Part shown: piece after piece, positions 37,632-46,247 of the stretch | Layout: the number at the start of each line of letters is the position of its first letter | How positions within the stretch are numbered: the first letter of the stretch is position 1 | NCBI RefSeq assembly: GCF_030372765.1 | Contig: NZ_JAUCMW010000018.1 | Span: 46,467-110,466, forward strand | Direction of reading: 5' to 3' | From: Labilibaculum sp. K2S | GTDB lineage: Bacteria > Bacteroidota > Bacteroidia > Bacteroidales > Marinifilaceae | Length of the DNA stretch: 64,000 nucleotides | Notes under the pieces: generated by a model | Seen by the model: the letters and a program-made list of their open reading frames with translations, nothing else | What the model was told of the DNA's origin: nothing | Databases searched by the model: none | Program-made: the position numbers and the translations under genes

Positions 37632-40395
37632 AGACACAGCTAAATTAGCAACACTGCTTTTAATTCCTTTTCTACTTGTACGTTGCCAGTCGGATGTTCA
37701 ATGGCCCGAAGAATCTGTGAACACGAAACCCGGAACCCGATGGTGGTGGATGGGCAGTGCTGTTGATGAAGCCAACCTGTCCCGAAATCTGGAATTGTAT
37801 GCTGATGCCGGACTCGGTTCTCTGGAGATCACACCAATTTATGGTGTTCAGGGAAATGATTCCAATGAAGTTGATTTCTTATCGAACAGATGGATGGAAT
37901 TATATTCTCACACCCAAAAGGAGGCTAAAAAACTGGGGATAAATATCGATATGAATACCGGAACCGGTTGGCCTTTTGGCGGACCTGATGTTGGGCTAAA
38001 AGATGCTGCCGGTAGATTGTTAATCAAGGAATTTAAATTATCGACAGGACAACAATTCAATCAATTGATTGTTCCTGATGAGAAAAAGCAAGCAGAAACT
38101 GCAAGGCTGGCAAGCTTAATGGCTTTTTCAGAAAAAGGTGAAAAATTAGACCTGACAGATAAGGTGATCAACCAAAAGCTAGATTGGAAAGCACCTGTTG
38201 GTAAATGGACATTAATTGCTCTTTTCGAGGGAAACACATTCCAACAGGTTAAAAGAGCTGCTCCTGGTGGCAAAGGTTTGGTTTTGAATCATTTTTCGAA
38301 AGAAAGTGTAGAGAAATACCTGAGTAAATTTACGAAAGCCTTTAACGAAAGCGGCGCGCCTGTTCCCAATTACTTTTTTAATGATAGTTACGAAGTATAT
38401 AATGCAGACTGGACTCCAGGCTTTCTAGCTGAATTTGAACAAATGCAAGGCTATAAATTACAGGATTATCTTCCTCAATTTTTAGATACTGCAAGAAACG
38501 AAACTACAGCAAGAATCGTTTCGGATTACAGGGAAACACTTTCGAAATTATTATTGGAAAATTTCACCAAGCCCTGGACTGAGTGGGCACACAAACTGAA
38601 TAGTAAAACCCGAAATCAGGCACACGGTTCGCCGGCTAACTTAATTGATATTTATGCTGCTGTTGATGTGCCCGAATGCGAAGGATTTGGATTGTCGGAC
38701 TTTCACATTAAAGGGCTTCGCAAAGATTCTTTAACACGTCATAACGATTCCGATTTTTCCATGTTAAAATACGCATCATCAGCGGCTCATATTTCAGGAA
38801 AAAAGTACACTTCATCAGAAACATTTACATGGCTTACCGAACATTTTCGTACCTCATTCTCTCAGTGTAAACCCGATTTGGATCTGATGTTTGTTTCAGG
38901 CGTTAATCACGTTTACTTTCACGGCACTACCTATAGTCCGGCTGAGGCTGCATGGCCGGGATGGAAATTTTATGCTTCGGTGGACATGAGTCCAACCAAC
39001 CCATTGTGGCGCGATGCAAAACCGTTTTTTAAGTATATATCACGCGTACAATCGTTTTTACAAATGGGTAAACCCGATAATGATTTTCTGGTTTATTTAC
39101 CTGTTTACGATATGTGGCACAAAGTGGATGGCAAATTATTACAATTCGACATCCATAAAATGAAACAACGTGCTCCGGAGTTTATTCATGTGGTCAACCA
39201 AATTAGTGACGCCGGCTATGATATGGACTATATTTCGGATTCATTTATCACAAGCACTGAATTTAAAGACGGACATCTCATTACATCAGGAGGAACTTCG
39301 TACAAAGCTTTAATTATACCTTCTGTAGATAAAATGCCGGCGGAGGTTATTAAAAAACTGATTGATCTGGCTAAACAAGGTGCACAAATTGTGTTCATGG
39401 GGAATTATCCTAAAGATGTTCCCGGATATGGAAATCTGGAAAACCGAAGAAAACAATTTCTTAATGTAAGTGATCAGCTGCCTGATGTTGACTTTAACGA
39501 AACCACAGTAAGCTCATTTTCGAAAGGAAAAATAATTACCGGTACCGATTATAAAAACACACTTGCTGCTACCGGAGTTATTGCTGAAGAATTTAAAACA
39601 AAAGCGGATCTTAAATACATTCGCAGGAAAAACAGCAAGGGGTATCATTATTTTGTTTCTGCACTTAAAGCTGAGGATACAGATACCTGGATTACTTTAC
39701 CAAAGCAAGCTGAATCAGTCGTGTTTTTCAATCCGATCAATGGACAAAAAGGAAAAGCACAAATAAAACAAGCCGATGATAAAACAAAAGTAAGGCTGCA
39801 GATAAAATCCGGAGAATCATTAATCCTCCAAACATTTTCGACAAGCGTTGCGGGTGAAAAATGGCCGTACGTTATGGAAACAGGGAATCCATTTGTTCTG
39901 AACAACAACTGGAAAATATTCTTTAAAGAGAGTATCCCTGCTATCACCGACACCTTTGCTATTCCTAACTTAATTCCCTGGACTGATCTAAAGATTCCTG
40001 AGTCCAAAGAAAATATGGGTACAGCGGTGTATTCAACAACATTTACAGTAAATAAAAAAACGGCTGAAGACTGGATTCTTGATTTGGGTGATGTAAGAGA
40101 AACCGCCAGAGTAAAGCTGAATAATGTTGATATTCAAACACTATGGTCGGTACCTTACGAGCTTTCTGTTGGCAAATACCTTAAAAACGGTCTTAATGCA
40201 ATAGAAATAGAGGTAACAGGTTTACCAGCCAATCACATCGCAAGTTTAGATCAAAAAGGAGTTCGATGGCGTATTTTCAAGGAAATTAATTTGGTTGACC
40301 TGAATTATAAAAAAACAGGTTACGCGAATTGGAAAACAATGCCTGCGGGCTTAAACAGTGAAGTAAAATTAATCCCCGTTAACTTTTCGAATTAA
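37615..40395 (+). CDS. alpha-L-rhamnosidase, family GH106
   Basis: A 926-residue lipoprotein (LLVRC lipobox near residue 24) opening with PGTRWWWMGSAVDEANLSRNL, the GH106 hallmark. Further GH106-type motifs are MNTGTGWPFGGPDVG, the FNDSYEVYNADWTPGF region, the HGSPANLIDIYAAVDVPE segment and EAAWPGWKFYAS. A C-terminal jelly-roll-like domain (VYSTTFTVNKK...DLGDVRETARVKLN, about 800-860) matches the usual length and layout. GH106 enzymes remove terminal rhamnose from RG-I or RG-II oligosaccharides, here probably on the GH105 product. The ATG lies inside the end of the CE12 gene. Confidence 0.92.
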   Translation: MFLSLKDTAKLATLLLIPFLLVRCQSDVQWPEESVNTKPGTRWWWMGSAVDEANLSRNLELYADAGLGSLEITPIYGVQGNDSNEVDFLSNRWMELYSHTQKEAKKLGINIDMNTGTGWPFGGPDVGLKDAAGRLLIKEFKLSTGQQFNQLIVPDEKKQAETARLASLMAFSEKGEKLDLTDKVINQKLDWKAPVGKWTLIALFEGNTFQQVKRAAPGGKGLVLNHFSKESVEKYLSKFTKAFNESGAPVPNYFFNDSYEVYNADWTPGFLAEFEQMQGYKLQDYLPQFLDTARNETTARIVSDYRETLSKLLLENFTKPWTEWAHKLNSKTRNQAHGSPANLIDIYAAVDVPECEGFGLSDFHIKGLRKDSLTRHNDSDFSMLKYASSAAHISGKKYTSSETFTWLTEHFRTSFSQCKPDLDLMFVSGVNHVYFHGTTYSPAEAAWPGWKFYASVDMSPTNPLWRDAKPFFKYISRVQSFLQMGKPDNDFLVYLPVYDMWHKVDGKLLQFDIHKMKQRAPEFIHVVNQISDAGYDMDYISDSFITSTEFKDGHLITSGGTSYKALIIPSVDKMPAEVIKKLIDLAKQGAQIVFMGNYPKDVPGYGNLENRRKQFLNVSDQLPDVDFNETTVSSFSKGKIITGTDYKNTLAATGVIAEEFKTKADLKYIRRKNSKGYHYFVSALKAEDTDTWITLPKQAESVVFFNPINGQKGKAQIKQADDKTKVRLQIKSGESLILQTFSTSVAGEKWPYVMETGNPFVLNNNWKIFFKESIPAITDTFAIPNLIPWTDLKIPESKENMGTAVYSTTFTVNKKTAEDWILDLGDVRETARVKLNNVDIQTLWSVPYELSVGKYLKNGLNAIEIEVTGLPANHIASLDQKGVRWRIFKEINLVDLNYKKTGYANWKTMPAGLNSEVKLIPVNFSN

Positions 40396-40409
40396 AAGTT
40401 CAGATACCT

Positions 40410-41831
40410 ATGAAGTCATTACAATTTATCATACTCCTATTTTGCGGATTTGGCGCATTGGGGCAGAATAATTCTTCAATCCCTAAATTTACCTGGATGG
40501 AAAATGCGGGCAGCCATACTTTTCCGGATCAGAAAACAGTGTTTCGTGTAGAAGATTACGGGGCTGTTGGAGATGCACTTGTTTTAAACACCAAAGCCAT
40601 TCAAAAAGCAATTGATGAGGCTGAAGCGGCCGGAGGAGGAACAGTAACGTTTAAACCCGGTGTTTATTTAACGGGATCGCTTTTTATCGGCAACAACGTT
40701 AATTTCAACATTCCTAAAGGAACCATGCTGACCGGGAGTCAGAATCTGGAAGATTACAGACAAATTGATACCCGCGTTGCAGGCATTGAGATGAAATGGC
40801 CGGCAGCACTTGTCAATATTATTGACAAAAAGAATGCTGCCATTACAGGAAATGGAACAATTCACGGCAAAGGGAAAGTGTTTTGGGATAAATACTGGAA
40901 CATGCGTAAGGAATATGAACCCAAAGGACTTCGCTGGATTGTAGATTACGATTGTGAAAGACCCAGAGGAATACTAATATCTGATTCTGAAAACATCACC
41001 ATTGATGGAATTGTACTGTATCAGCCGGGCTTTTGGAGTCTTCACATTCTATACTCGAAATACGTTACCGTTAATGATGTTACTATTAGTAACAATATTG
41101 AGGGGCACGGCCCCAGCACAGATGGTGTCGATATTGACTCCTCTTCTTTTGTTTTGGTTCAAAACAGCAATATCAATTGCAATGATGATAACTTTTGTTT
41201 AAAAGCAGGACGCGACAGCGATGGTCTTCGGGTAAACCGACCTTGTGAATACATTGTGATACGAGATTGTTATGCAGGTATGGGAGCCGGACTTTTTACC
41301 ATCGGCAGTGAAACATCAGGCAGCATCAGACATGTTGTTGCCTACAATTTAACAGCAGAAGGCACATCCTTTGGTTTACGGTTTAAGAGTACGATTCAAC
41401 GGGGGGGCAGCATCGAAGATATTCATTTGGCAAATATCACCATGAATAAGGTTAAATATCCTCTGTCTGTTGATTTGGACTGGAATCCAGCTTACAGCAC
41501 TTCATTACTTCCTGAAGAATACAAGAATAAAACACTGCCTGAGCATTGGAAAAAAATGCTGGCCTATGTTGATCCTAAAGATGGGACTCCAAAGTTCCAA
41601 AACATATCCTTCTCCAATATTAAAGCCACCGGAGCTAAACGCTGTATCAATGTTGTTGGAATTAAAAGCAGTACTGTTGAAGACTTTAATTTCTGTGATG
41701 TAACAATCGAAGGTGAAAATGCCGGAGTAATCAAATATGCCAAAAACTGGAAATGTGAACATTTTCAGATAAAGTCAAACGATACTTTATCTCTGGAAAA
41801 TAACAAGAATATAGATTTGGAAAACAATTAG
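40410..41831 (+). CDS. GH28 pectin hydrolase with an altered active-site motif
   Basis: A 473-residue secreted protein (signal to GALGQ, residue 19) with the GH28 beta-helix: VEDYGAVGDALVLNTKAIQKAIDEA at the N-terminus, STDGVDID (Asp238), NCNDDNFCLKAG (Asp259, Asp260) and RPCEYIVIRDCYAG. In the position where most GH28 enzymes have GHG, this one has GAG (Ala293 in MGAGLFTIGSETSG). The positive-subsite Lys is plausible in GLRFKST. It lies 14 bp after GH106 in the same operon. Expected substrate is a galacturonate linkage in RG-I or a decorated galacturonan; the missing His points to a changed substrate-binding site. Confidence 0.88.
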   Translation: MKSLQFIILLFCGFGALGQNNSSIPKFTWMENAGSHTFPDQKTVFRVEDYGAVGDALVLNTKAIQKAIDEAEAAGGGTVTFKPGVYLTGSLFIGNNVNFNIPKGTMLTGSQNLEDYRQIDTRVAGIEMKWPAALVNIIDKKNAAITGNGTIHGKGKVFWDKYWNMRKEYEPKGLRWIVDYDCERPRGILISDSENITIDGIVLYQPGFWSLHILYSKYVTVNDVTISNNIEGHGPSTDGVDIDSSSFVLVQNSNINCNDDNFCLKAGRDSDGLRVNRPCEYIVIRDCYAGMGAGLFTIGSETSGSIRHVVAYNLTAEGTSFGLRFKSTIQRGGSIEDIHLANITMNKVKYPLSVDLDWNPAYSTSLLPEEYKNKTLPEHWKKMLAYVDPKDGTPKFQNISFSNIKATGAKRCINVVGIKSSTVEDFNFCDVTIEGENAGVIKYAKNWKCEHFQIKSNDTLSLENNKNIDLENN

Positions 41832-41868
41832 ATTTATAAAGACAGCCAAAAGCAAAAAATATAAGCAT

Positions 41869-41971
41869 ATGAAACATCCATGCCAAAGTGATTTTGACAC
41901 ACAGGGGGATGATTATCCCAGCAAGGTAAGTTCCATATGGCAACTTAAAAACAAATTATAGACCTATGAAA
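41869..41971 (+). repeat. start-codon-linked repeat, copy 6 (single, 97 bp plus terminal ATGAAA)
   Basis: The unit runs from ATGAAACATCCATGCC through GACACACAGGGGGATGATTA and AAGGTAAGTTCCATATGG to ACAAATTATAGACCTATGAAA. The closing ATGAAA (41966-41971) is the start of the GH2 gene. It is very similar to copy 5 at 17,509, 24 kb away, in sequence, spacing and position relative to the gene. It sits within the operon between GH28 and GH2. Confidence 0.85.
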
Positions 41972-44794
41972 CATCAACTCATTACCTATTTACTTCTAAT
42001 AACCTGTTTCTGCGCAACGGGGCAGCAAACTGAACGGCAATATTTATCAGGAACTGGATTGGGAAATACTGTTACCTGGGATTTTTACTGCTCTGCTGGT
42101 CAAAACAGCCAAAAATGGAGTCAGATAGAAGTTCCGTCGCAATGGGAACTGCAGGGCTTTGGAGAATATACCTATGGCAGATGGTACAAGAAAAAGGGAG
42201 TTGAACCGTCGAAAGAAACCGGCACCTACAAGTACTCATTCAAGGTGCCAAAAAAATGGAGCGGACAACAAATCTCAATTGTTTTTGAAGGCGCCATGAC
42301 GGATACCGAAGTATTCATCAACGGAGAAAAAGCCGGAGATATGCACCAAGGCGGGTTTTATCGTTTTTCATACGATATTACCAATAAAATCACTACCGAA
42401 AAAAAGAATGATCTTAAGGTGATTGTTCACAAGCACTCGGCAAACAACAGCATCAACAACGCCGAAAGAAAAGCCGATTGGTGGACTTTCGGTGGTATTT
42501 ACCGTCCGGTTTATTTAGAGGCAAAACCTCAAATTGCAATGAACCATGTGGCATTGGATGCAAAAGCCGACGGGAGTTTGAATGCTGATATTGATTTGTC
42601 TGAGGAAATAAAATCAGGTAAAATTATTGCCAGCATAGAACCACTAACAGGAAAAGGTAAGTTTAGCACCAAAACCATTCCATTGACTCAGAATGGCAAA
42701 AGACAACACATCAGCACCAAATGGAAGGATGTAATCAACTGGAATCCTGAAAATCCTCAACTTTACAAACTACACCTAAAATTAACCGACCAAAACAATA
42801 AAACTTTGCACGAATGGTCGTCAAGAATTGGTTTTAGAACGGTTGAATTCAGGGCAAAAGATGGTATTTATGTGAATGATACCAAAATTGTAATGAAAGG
42901 GATCAACCGTCACTCATTTTATCCGGAAGGAGGACGAACCACCAATCGTGAAATCAGCAAAAGCGATGCTCTTTTATTAAAAGAAATGAACATTAACGCC
43001 GTTCGTTTTCACTACCCTCCCGATCAGCACTTTTTAGATATGTGTGATTCAATCGGTTTGTTTGTGGTAGATGAATTGGCCGGATGGCAAAACTGCTACG
43101 ACACCGAAGTGGGATCAAAACTACAGAAAGAAATGTTGACCCGCGATGTAAATCACCCATGTATCGTATTGTGGAGCAATGGTAATGAAGGAGGCTGGAA
43201 CTACGATCTCGATCAGCATTTTGCCGATTACGATCCTCAGAACCGACATGTGATTCATCCTTGGGCTGACTTTAATGGAATTGATGCCCACCACTACCCT
43301 GCCTACTTAACCGGTGTTGCACGATTGACCAACGGCTATAAAGTATTTATGCCAACCGAATTCATGCATGGAATGTATGATCAGGGACTTGGTGCAGGTT
43401 TAGAGGATTTTTGGGAGAACTGGACCTCTCACCCATTATTTGCAGGTGCTTTTATGTGGTCGTTTGCTGATAATGCAGTGAAACGTACTGATAAAAATGG
43501 CATTCTGGACTCAGACGACTTTAGAGCTCCTGATGGTATTGTTGGACCTTACCGGGAAAAAGAAGGCAGTGTATTTACCGTTCGTGAGGTTTGGGCTCCT
43601 ATTCAGTTCAAAAAGCTATACATCACCCCTTCATTTAAAGGTAAATTTACCCTATCAAACAGATTCCTTTATACCAATTTAAAGGACTGTAAAATGACTT
43701 ATCAACTGTATAAAATTAATTCTCCTTTAAAAGGAGCTAAAAAAGAGATTTTAGGCAAGGGGATTGTTTCTCTTCCTGAAATAAATCCTGGTGAAACAGG
43801 TTTTGCAAAAATGGAATTACCCGCTAATTTCTTTGATGCAACGGTTTTAGAGATTGAAGCATTCGATCCGGCAGGACATAAAATTTGCAACTGGAGCTGG
43901 CCTGTAAAATACGCCGGTGACTACTTCAAATTACAACATGCCGGTAATACCGCAGATGGAGATGTAAAACTTATTGAAACGGACAGTATTACTACATTGC
44001 AAGCAAATGGAGTATCTGTATCATTTAATCAGCAAAATGGTCAGATTTTACAAGTGAAAAACAAAAAAGGAATTGTTCCTTTTACCAATGGACCTGTTGC
44101 TGTAGGCATGAAAATTCAATTCGACAAATGCTATGCAAAACAAAATCAGCACAGCGCTCAGTTTGTTGCAAAATATCTGGGTGGTATCGATTCTATTGTT
44201 TGGACAATGGATGCAAAAGGACTTTTAAATATGAATGCTGTAATGCTGAACAGAGCTGGCGGAGGCAAAGGTTTTGACGATGCATTTACCGACAACGAAA
44301 TAAATAATTTTGGTTTAACCTTCTCGTACCCCGAAAAAATAGTTAAAGGAATGGAATGGTTTGGCCGTGGTCCTTACCGGGTTTGGAAAAACAGAGTAAA
44401 AGGAACCAACTATGATCTTTGGCAAAAAGATTACAACAACACGATAACCGGAGAAAGTGAATACGGATTAACTTATCCTGAATTCAAAGGGTATCATGCC
44501 AATTTATATTGGGCTGCCATACAGTCCGATCAGGCTCCATTTACGGTATATTCGGAAAGCGACGGTGTATTCTTACGAATGCTGACACCAGAAGAACCCA
44601 AAGGAAGAATGGAAGGAAGACACACAATGCCGGCCTTCCCGTCTGGTGATATCTCATTTTTATACGATATTCCAGCGATTCAATCTTTCAAACCAATATC
44701 CATGCAGGGACCACACAGTCAGCCGGGCAATATTCGAATAAAAGTAGGCGACGAAGGAATTAGAATGATATTGGATTTTGATTTTAAAGAATAG
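41966..44794 (+). CDS. beta-galactosidase-like glycosidase, family GH2
   Basis: A 942-residue secreted GH2 enzyme with a sugar-binding jelly-roll (SQWELQGFGEYTYGRWY, FEGAMTDTEVFINGEKAG), an Ig-like domain, and a TIM barrel beginning at GIKGINRHSF-like residues (VMKGINRHSFYPEGG). The acid/base lies in WSNGNEGGW (Glu408) and the nucleophile in MPTEFMHG (Glu465). C-terminal Bgal-type beta domains include GMEWFGRGPYRVW. In this RG-I locus it probably removes beta-linked galactose or another side-chain sugar. The start codon is provided by the end of repeat copy 6, and a strong terminator follows the gene, so it probably closes the operon that starts at 33,633. Confidence 0.9.
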   Translation: MKHQLITYLLLITCFCATGQQTERQYLSGTGLGNTVTWDFYCSAGQNSQKWSQIEVPSQWELQGFGEYTYGRWYKKKGVEPSKETGTYKYSFKVPKKWSGQQISIVFEGAMTDTEVFINGEKAGDMHQGGFYRFSYDITNKITTEKKNDLKVIVHKHSANNSINNAERKADWWTFGGIYRPVYLEAKPQIAMNHVALDAKADGSLNADIDLSEEIKSGKIIASIEPLTGKGKFSTKTIPLTQNGKRQHISTKWKDVINWNPENPQLYKLHLKLTDQNNKTLHEWSSRIGFRTVEFRAKDGIYVNDTKIVMKGINRHSFYPEGGRTTNREISKSDALLLKEMNINAVRFHYPPDQHFLDMCDSIGLFVVDELAGWQNCYDTEVGSKLQKEMLTRDVNHPCIVLWSNGNEGGWNYDLDQHFADYDPQNRHVIHPWADFNGIDAHHYPAYLTGVARLTNGYKVFMPTEFMHGMYDQGLGAGLEDFWENWTSHPLFAGAFMWSFADNAVKRTDKNGILDSDDFRAPDGIVGPYREKEGSVFTVREVWAPIQFKKLYITPSFKGKFTLSNRFLYTNLKDCKMTYQLYKINSPLKGAKKEILGKGIVSLPEINPGETGFAKMELPANFFDATVLEIEAFDPAGHKICNWSWPVKYAGDYFKLQHAGNTADGDVKLIETDSITTLQANGVSVSFNQQNGQILQVKNKKGIVPFTNGPVAVGMKIQFDKCYAKQNQHSAQFVAKYLGGIDSIVWTMDAKGLLNMNAVMLNRAGGGKGFDDAFTDNEINNFGLTFSYPEKIVKGMEWFGRGPYRVWKNRVKGTNYDLWQKDYNNTITGESEYGLTYPEFKGYHANLYWAAIQSDQAPFTVYSESDGVFLRMLTPEEPKGRMEGRHTMPAFPSGDISFLYDIPAIQSFKPISMQGPHSQPGNIRIKVGDEGIRMILDFDFKE

Positions 44795-44819
44795 TAGTCA
44801 ATCCATTTTGTAATGTTAT

Positions 44820-44854
44820 GAGGCTGTCTTATTAAAAGGCAGCCTCTTTTTTTT
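44820..44854 (+). terminator. rho-independent terminator after GH2
   Basis: GAGGCTG (44820-44826) and CAGCCTC (44840-44846) form the stem, with further pairing possible inside the loop, followed by eight Ts. The gap on to 45,083 holds no gene I can support; an in-frame extension of the next gene reaches 44,904 but lacks a signal peptide. Confidence 0.9.
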
Positions 44855-45083
44855 ATAGTTTTCTTTCGACAGTCATTGGTACAGTACCACGACTGTTGCG
44901 GTCGTGATTAACACTACTGTATACACAAATACCGGCTTTTACACAAAAAATAATGAACAGATGCGCACCTACCTGCCAATTGTTGGTACACACCGAATAC
45001 CGCAGCCACATTTCTTTTGTGCTACGCTAAATTTCCATTATTTTGCAAGACAATGTTTACTATTTACTGAAAATTTAAAATCA

Positions 45084-46052
45084 ATGTATAAGATAACACT
45101 CACATTCATCACAATGGTACTTCTGTGTCTTGATGCATTTTCAATTACAGGAATTGAAAATGCGGATATTGTTGTAGGAAAAGATGGAAGCGGCAATTTT
45201 TCAACTATTCAGGAAGCACTTTATTCGATACCTCCCATGCGAAAAAAACGCACAACAATCTTTATTAAAAATGGAGTATACACCGAAAAACTAATCATAT
45301 CAAAAGGTTATGGAGCCATTTCATTAATTGGCGAAAGTGCTGAAAATACTGTTATTACATACAACGATTTTGCTCAACGCAAAAATAGCTTCGGCGAAGA
45401 AATGGGCACCACAGCTTCATCGAGCGTATTCATTTTTGCCGACGATTTTATTGCTGAGAATATTACATTTGAAAATTCAGCCGGTGAAGTAGGCCAAGCG
45501 GTTGCCGTACGTGTAAGCAGCGACAGGGCTGCCTTTAAGAACTGTCGTTTTTTAGGTAATCAGGATACATTATATCCCAACGAACCCGGTGCCCGGCAAT
45601 ATTACTACAAATGCTATATCGAAGGCACTGTTGATTTTATTTTTGGCTGGTCGACAGCAGTCTTCGACAATTGCCACATACATAGTTTACGGAAAGATTC
45701 CGGATATATCACTGCGGCCTCAACAGATAAAAAGAATGCATTTGGATTCGTTTTCCTGAACTGCAAAATAACAGGCAATGGAGATAACTGTATTTATCTG
45801 GGGCGACCTTGGCGCGATTATGCCAAAACCGTTTTTATTAACTGCAACATGGACAAATCGATAATTGCCAAAGGTTGGCACAACTGGAGTAAGCCGGCAG
45901 CCGAAAAAACTGCATTTTATGCAGAATATAAATCGAACGGGCCGGGAGCAAACCCTAAAGAAAGAGTGGAATGGTCGCACCAATTAACCGATACCGAAGC
46001 AAGCAATTTCACGCTTGAAAATATATTTGGTGGCTGGATTCCAAATCGCTAA
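45084..46052 (+). CDS. pectin methylesterase, family CE8
   Basis: I place the start at 45,084, where a signal peptide follows (YKITLTFITMVLLCLDAFS); the open frame upstream to 44,904 adds 60 residues of no recognisable character. The 322-residue product is a right-handed beta-helix with CE8 motifs: VVGKDGSGNFSTIQEAL, GNQDTLY (catalytic Asp), EGTVDFIFGWSTAVFDNC (second Asp) and YLGRPWRDYAKTVFINC with the substrate-binding Arg. It removes methyl esters from homogalacturonan, preparing it for GH28 enzymes or lyases. It ends convergent with the GH115 gene. Confidence 0.92.
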   Translation: MYKITLTFITMVLLCLDAFSITGIENADIVVGKDGSGNFSTIQEALYSIPPMRKKRTTIFIKNGVYTEKLIISKGYGAISLIGESAENTVITYNDFAQRKNSFGEEMGTTASSSVFIFADDFIAENITFENSAGEVGQAVAVRVSSDRAAFKNCRFLGNQDTLYPNEPGARQYYYKCYIEGTVDFIFGWSTAVFDNCHIHSLRKDSGYITAASTDKKNAFGFVFLNCKITGNGDNCIYLGRPWRDYAKTVFINCNMDKSIIAKGWHNWSKPAAEKTAFYAEYKSNGPGANPKERVEWSHQLTDTEASNFTLENIFGGWIPNR

Positions 46053-46148
46053 CCTGTTCGTAGAGATAGCCGGATAGACAAATTAACCGGAACATTTAAT
46101 ACCAAATTAACATGTGAGAACAAAGTACATTTTCACACAAAAATAAAA

Positions 46149-46190
46149 ATCGGGCAAATTTCATTAACTGAAATTTGCCCGATTATATTT
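46149..46190. terminator. bidirectional hairpin terminator between CE8 and GH115
   Basis: ATCGGGCAAATTTCA (46149-46163) is perfectly complementary to TGAAATTTGCCCGAT (46169-46183) around a 5-nt loop. An A-rich tract lies on the left and a T-rich tract on the right, so it can work for both convergent genes. Confidence 0.88.
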
Positions 46191-46247
46191 TTATAGATGC
46201 CCATACAAAACAAAATTATCTCCTACCTCAACAAGGAATCATCTCAT

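Noticed and set aside
44904..45083. N-terminal 60-residue extension of the pectin methylesterase
   Set aside because: The signal peptide begins at the internal Met (45,084), and the upstream part has no recognisable character and lies soon after a terminator.
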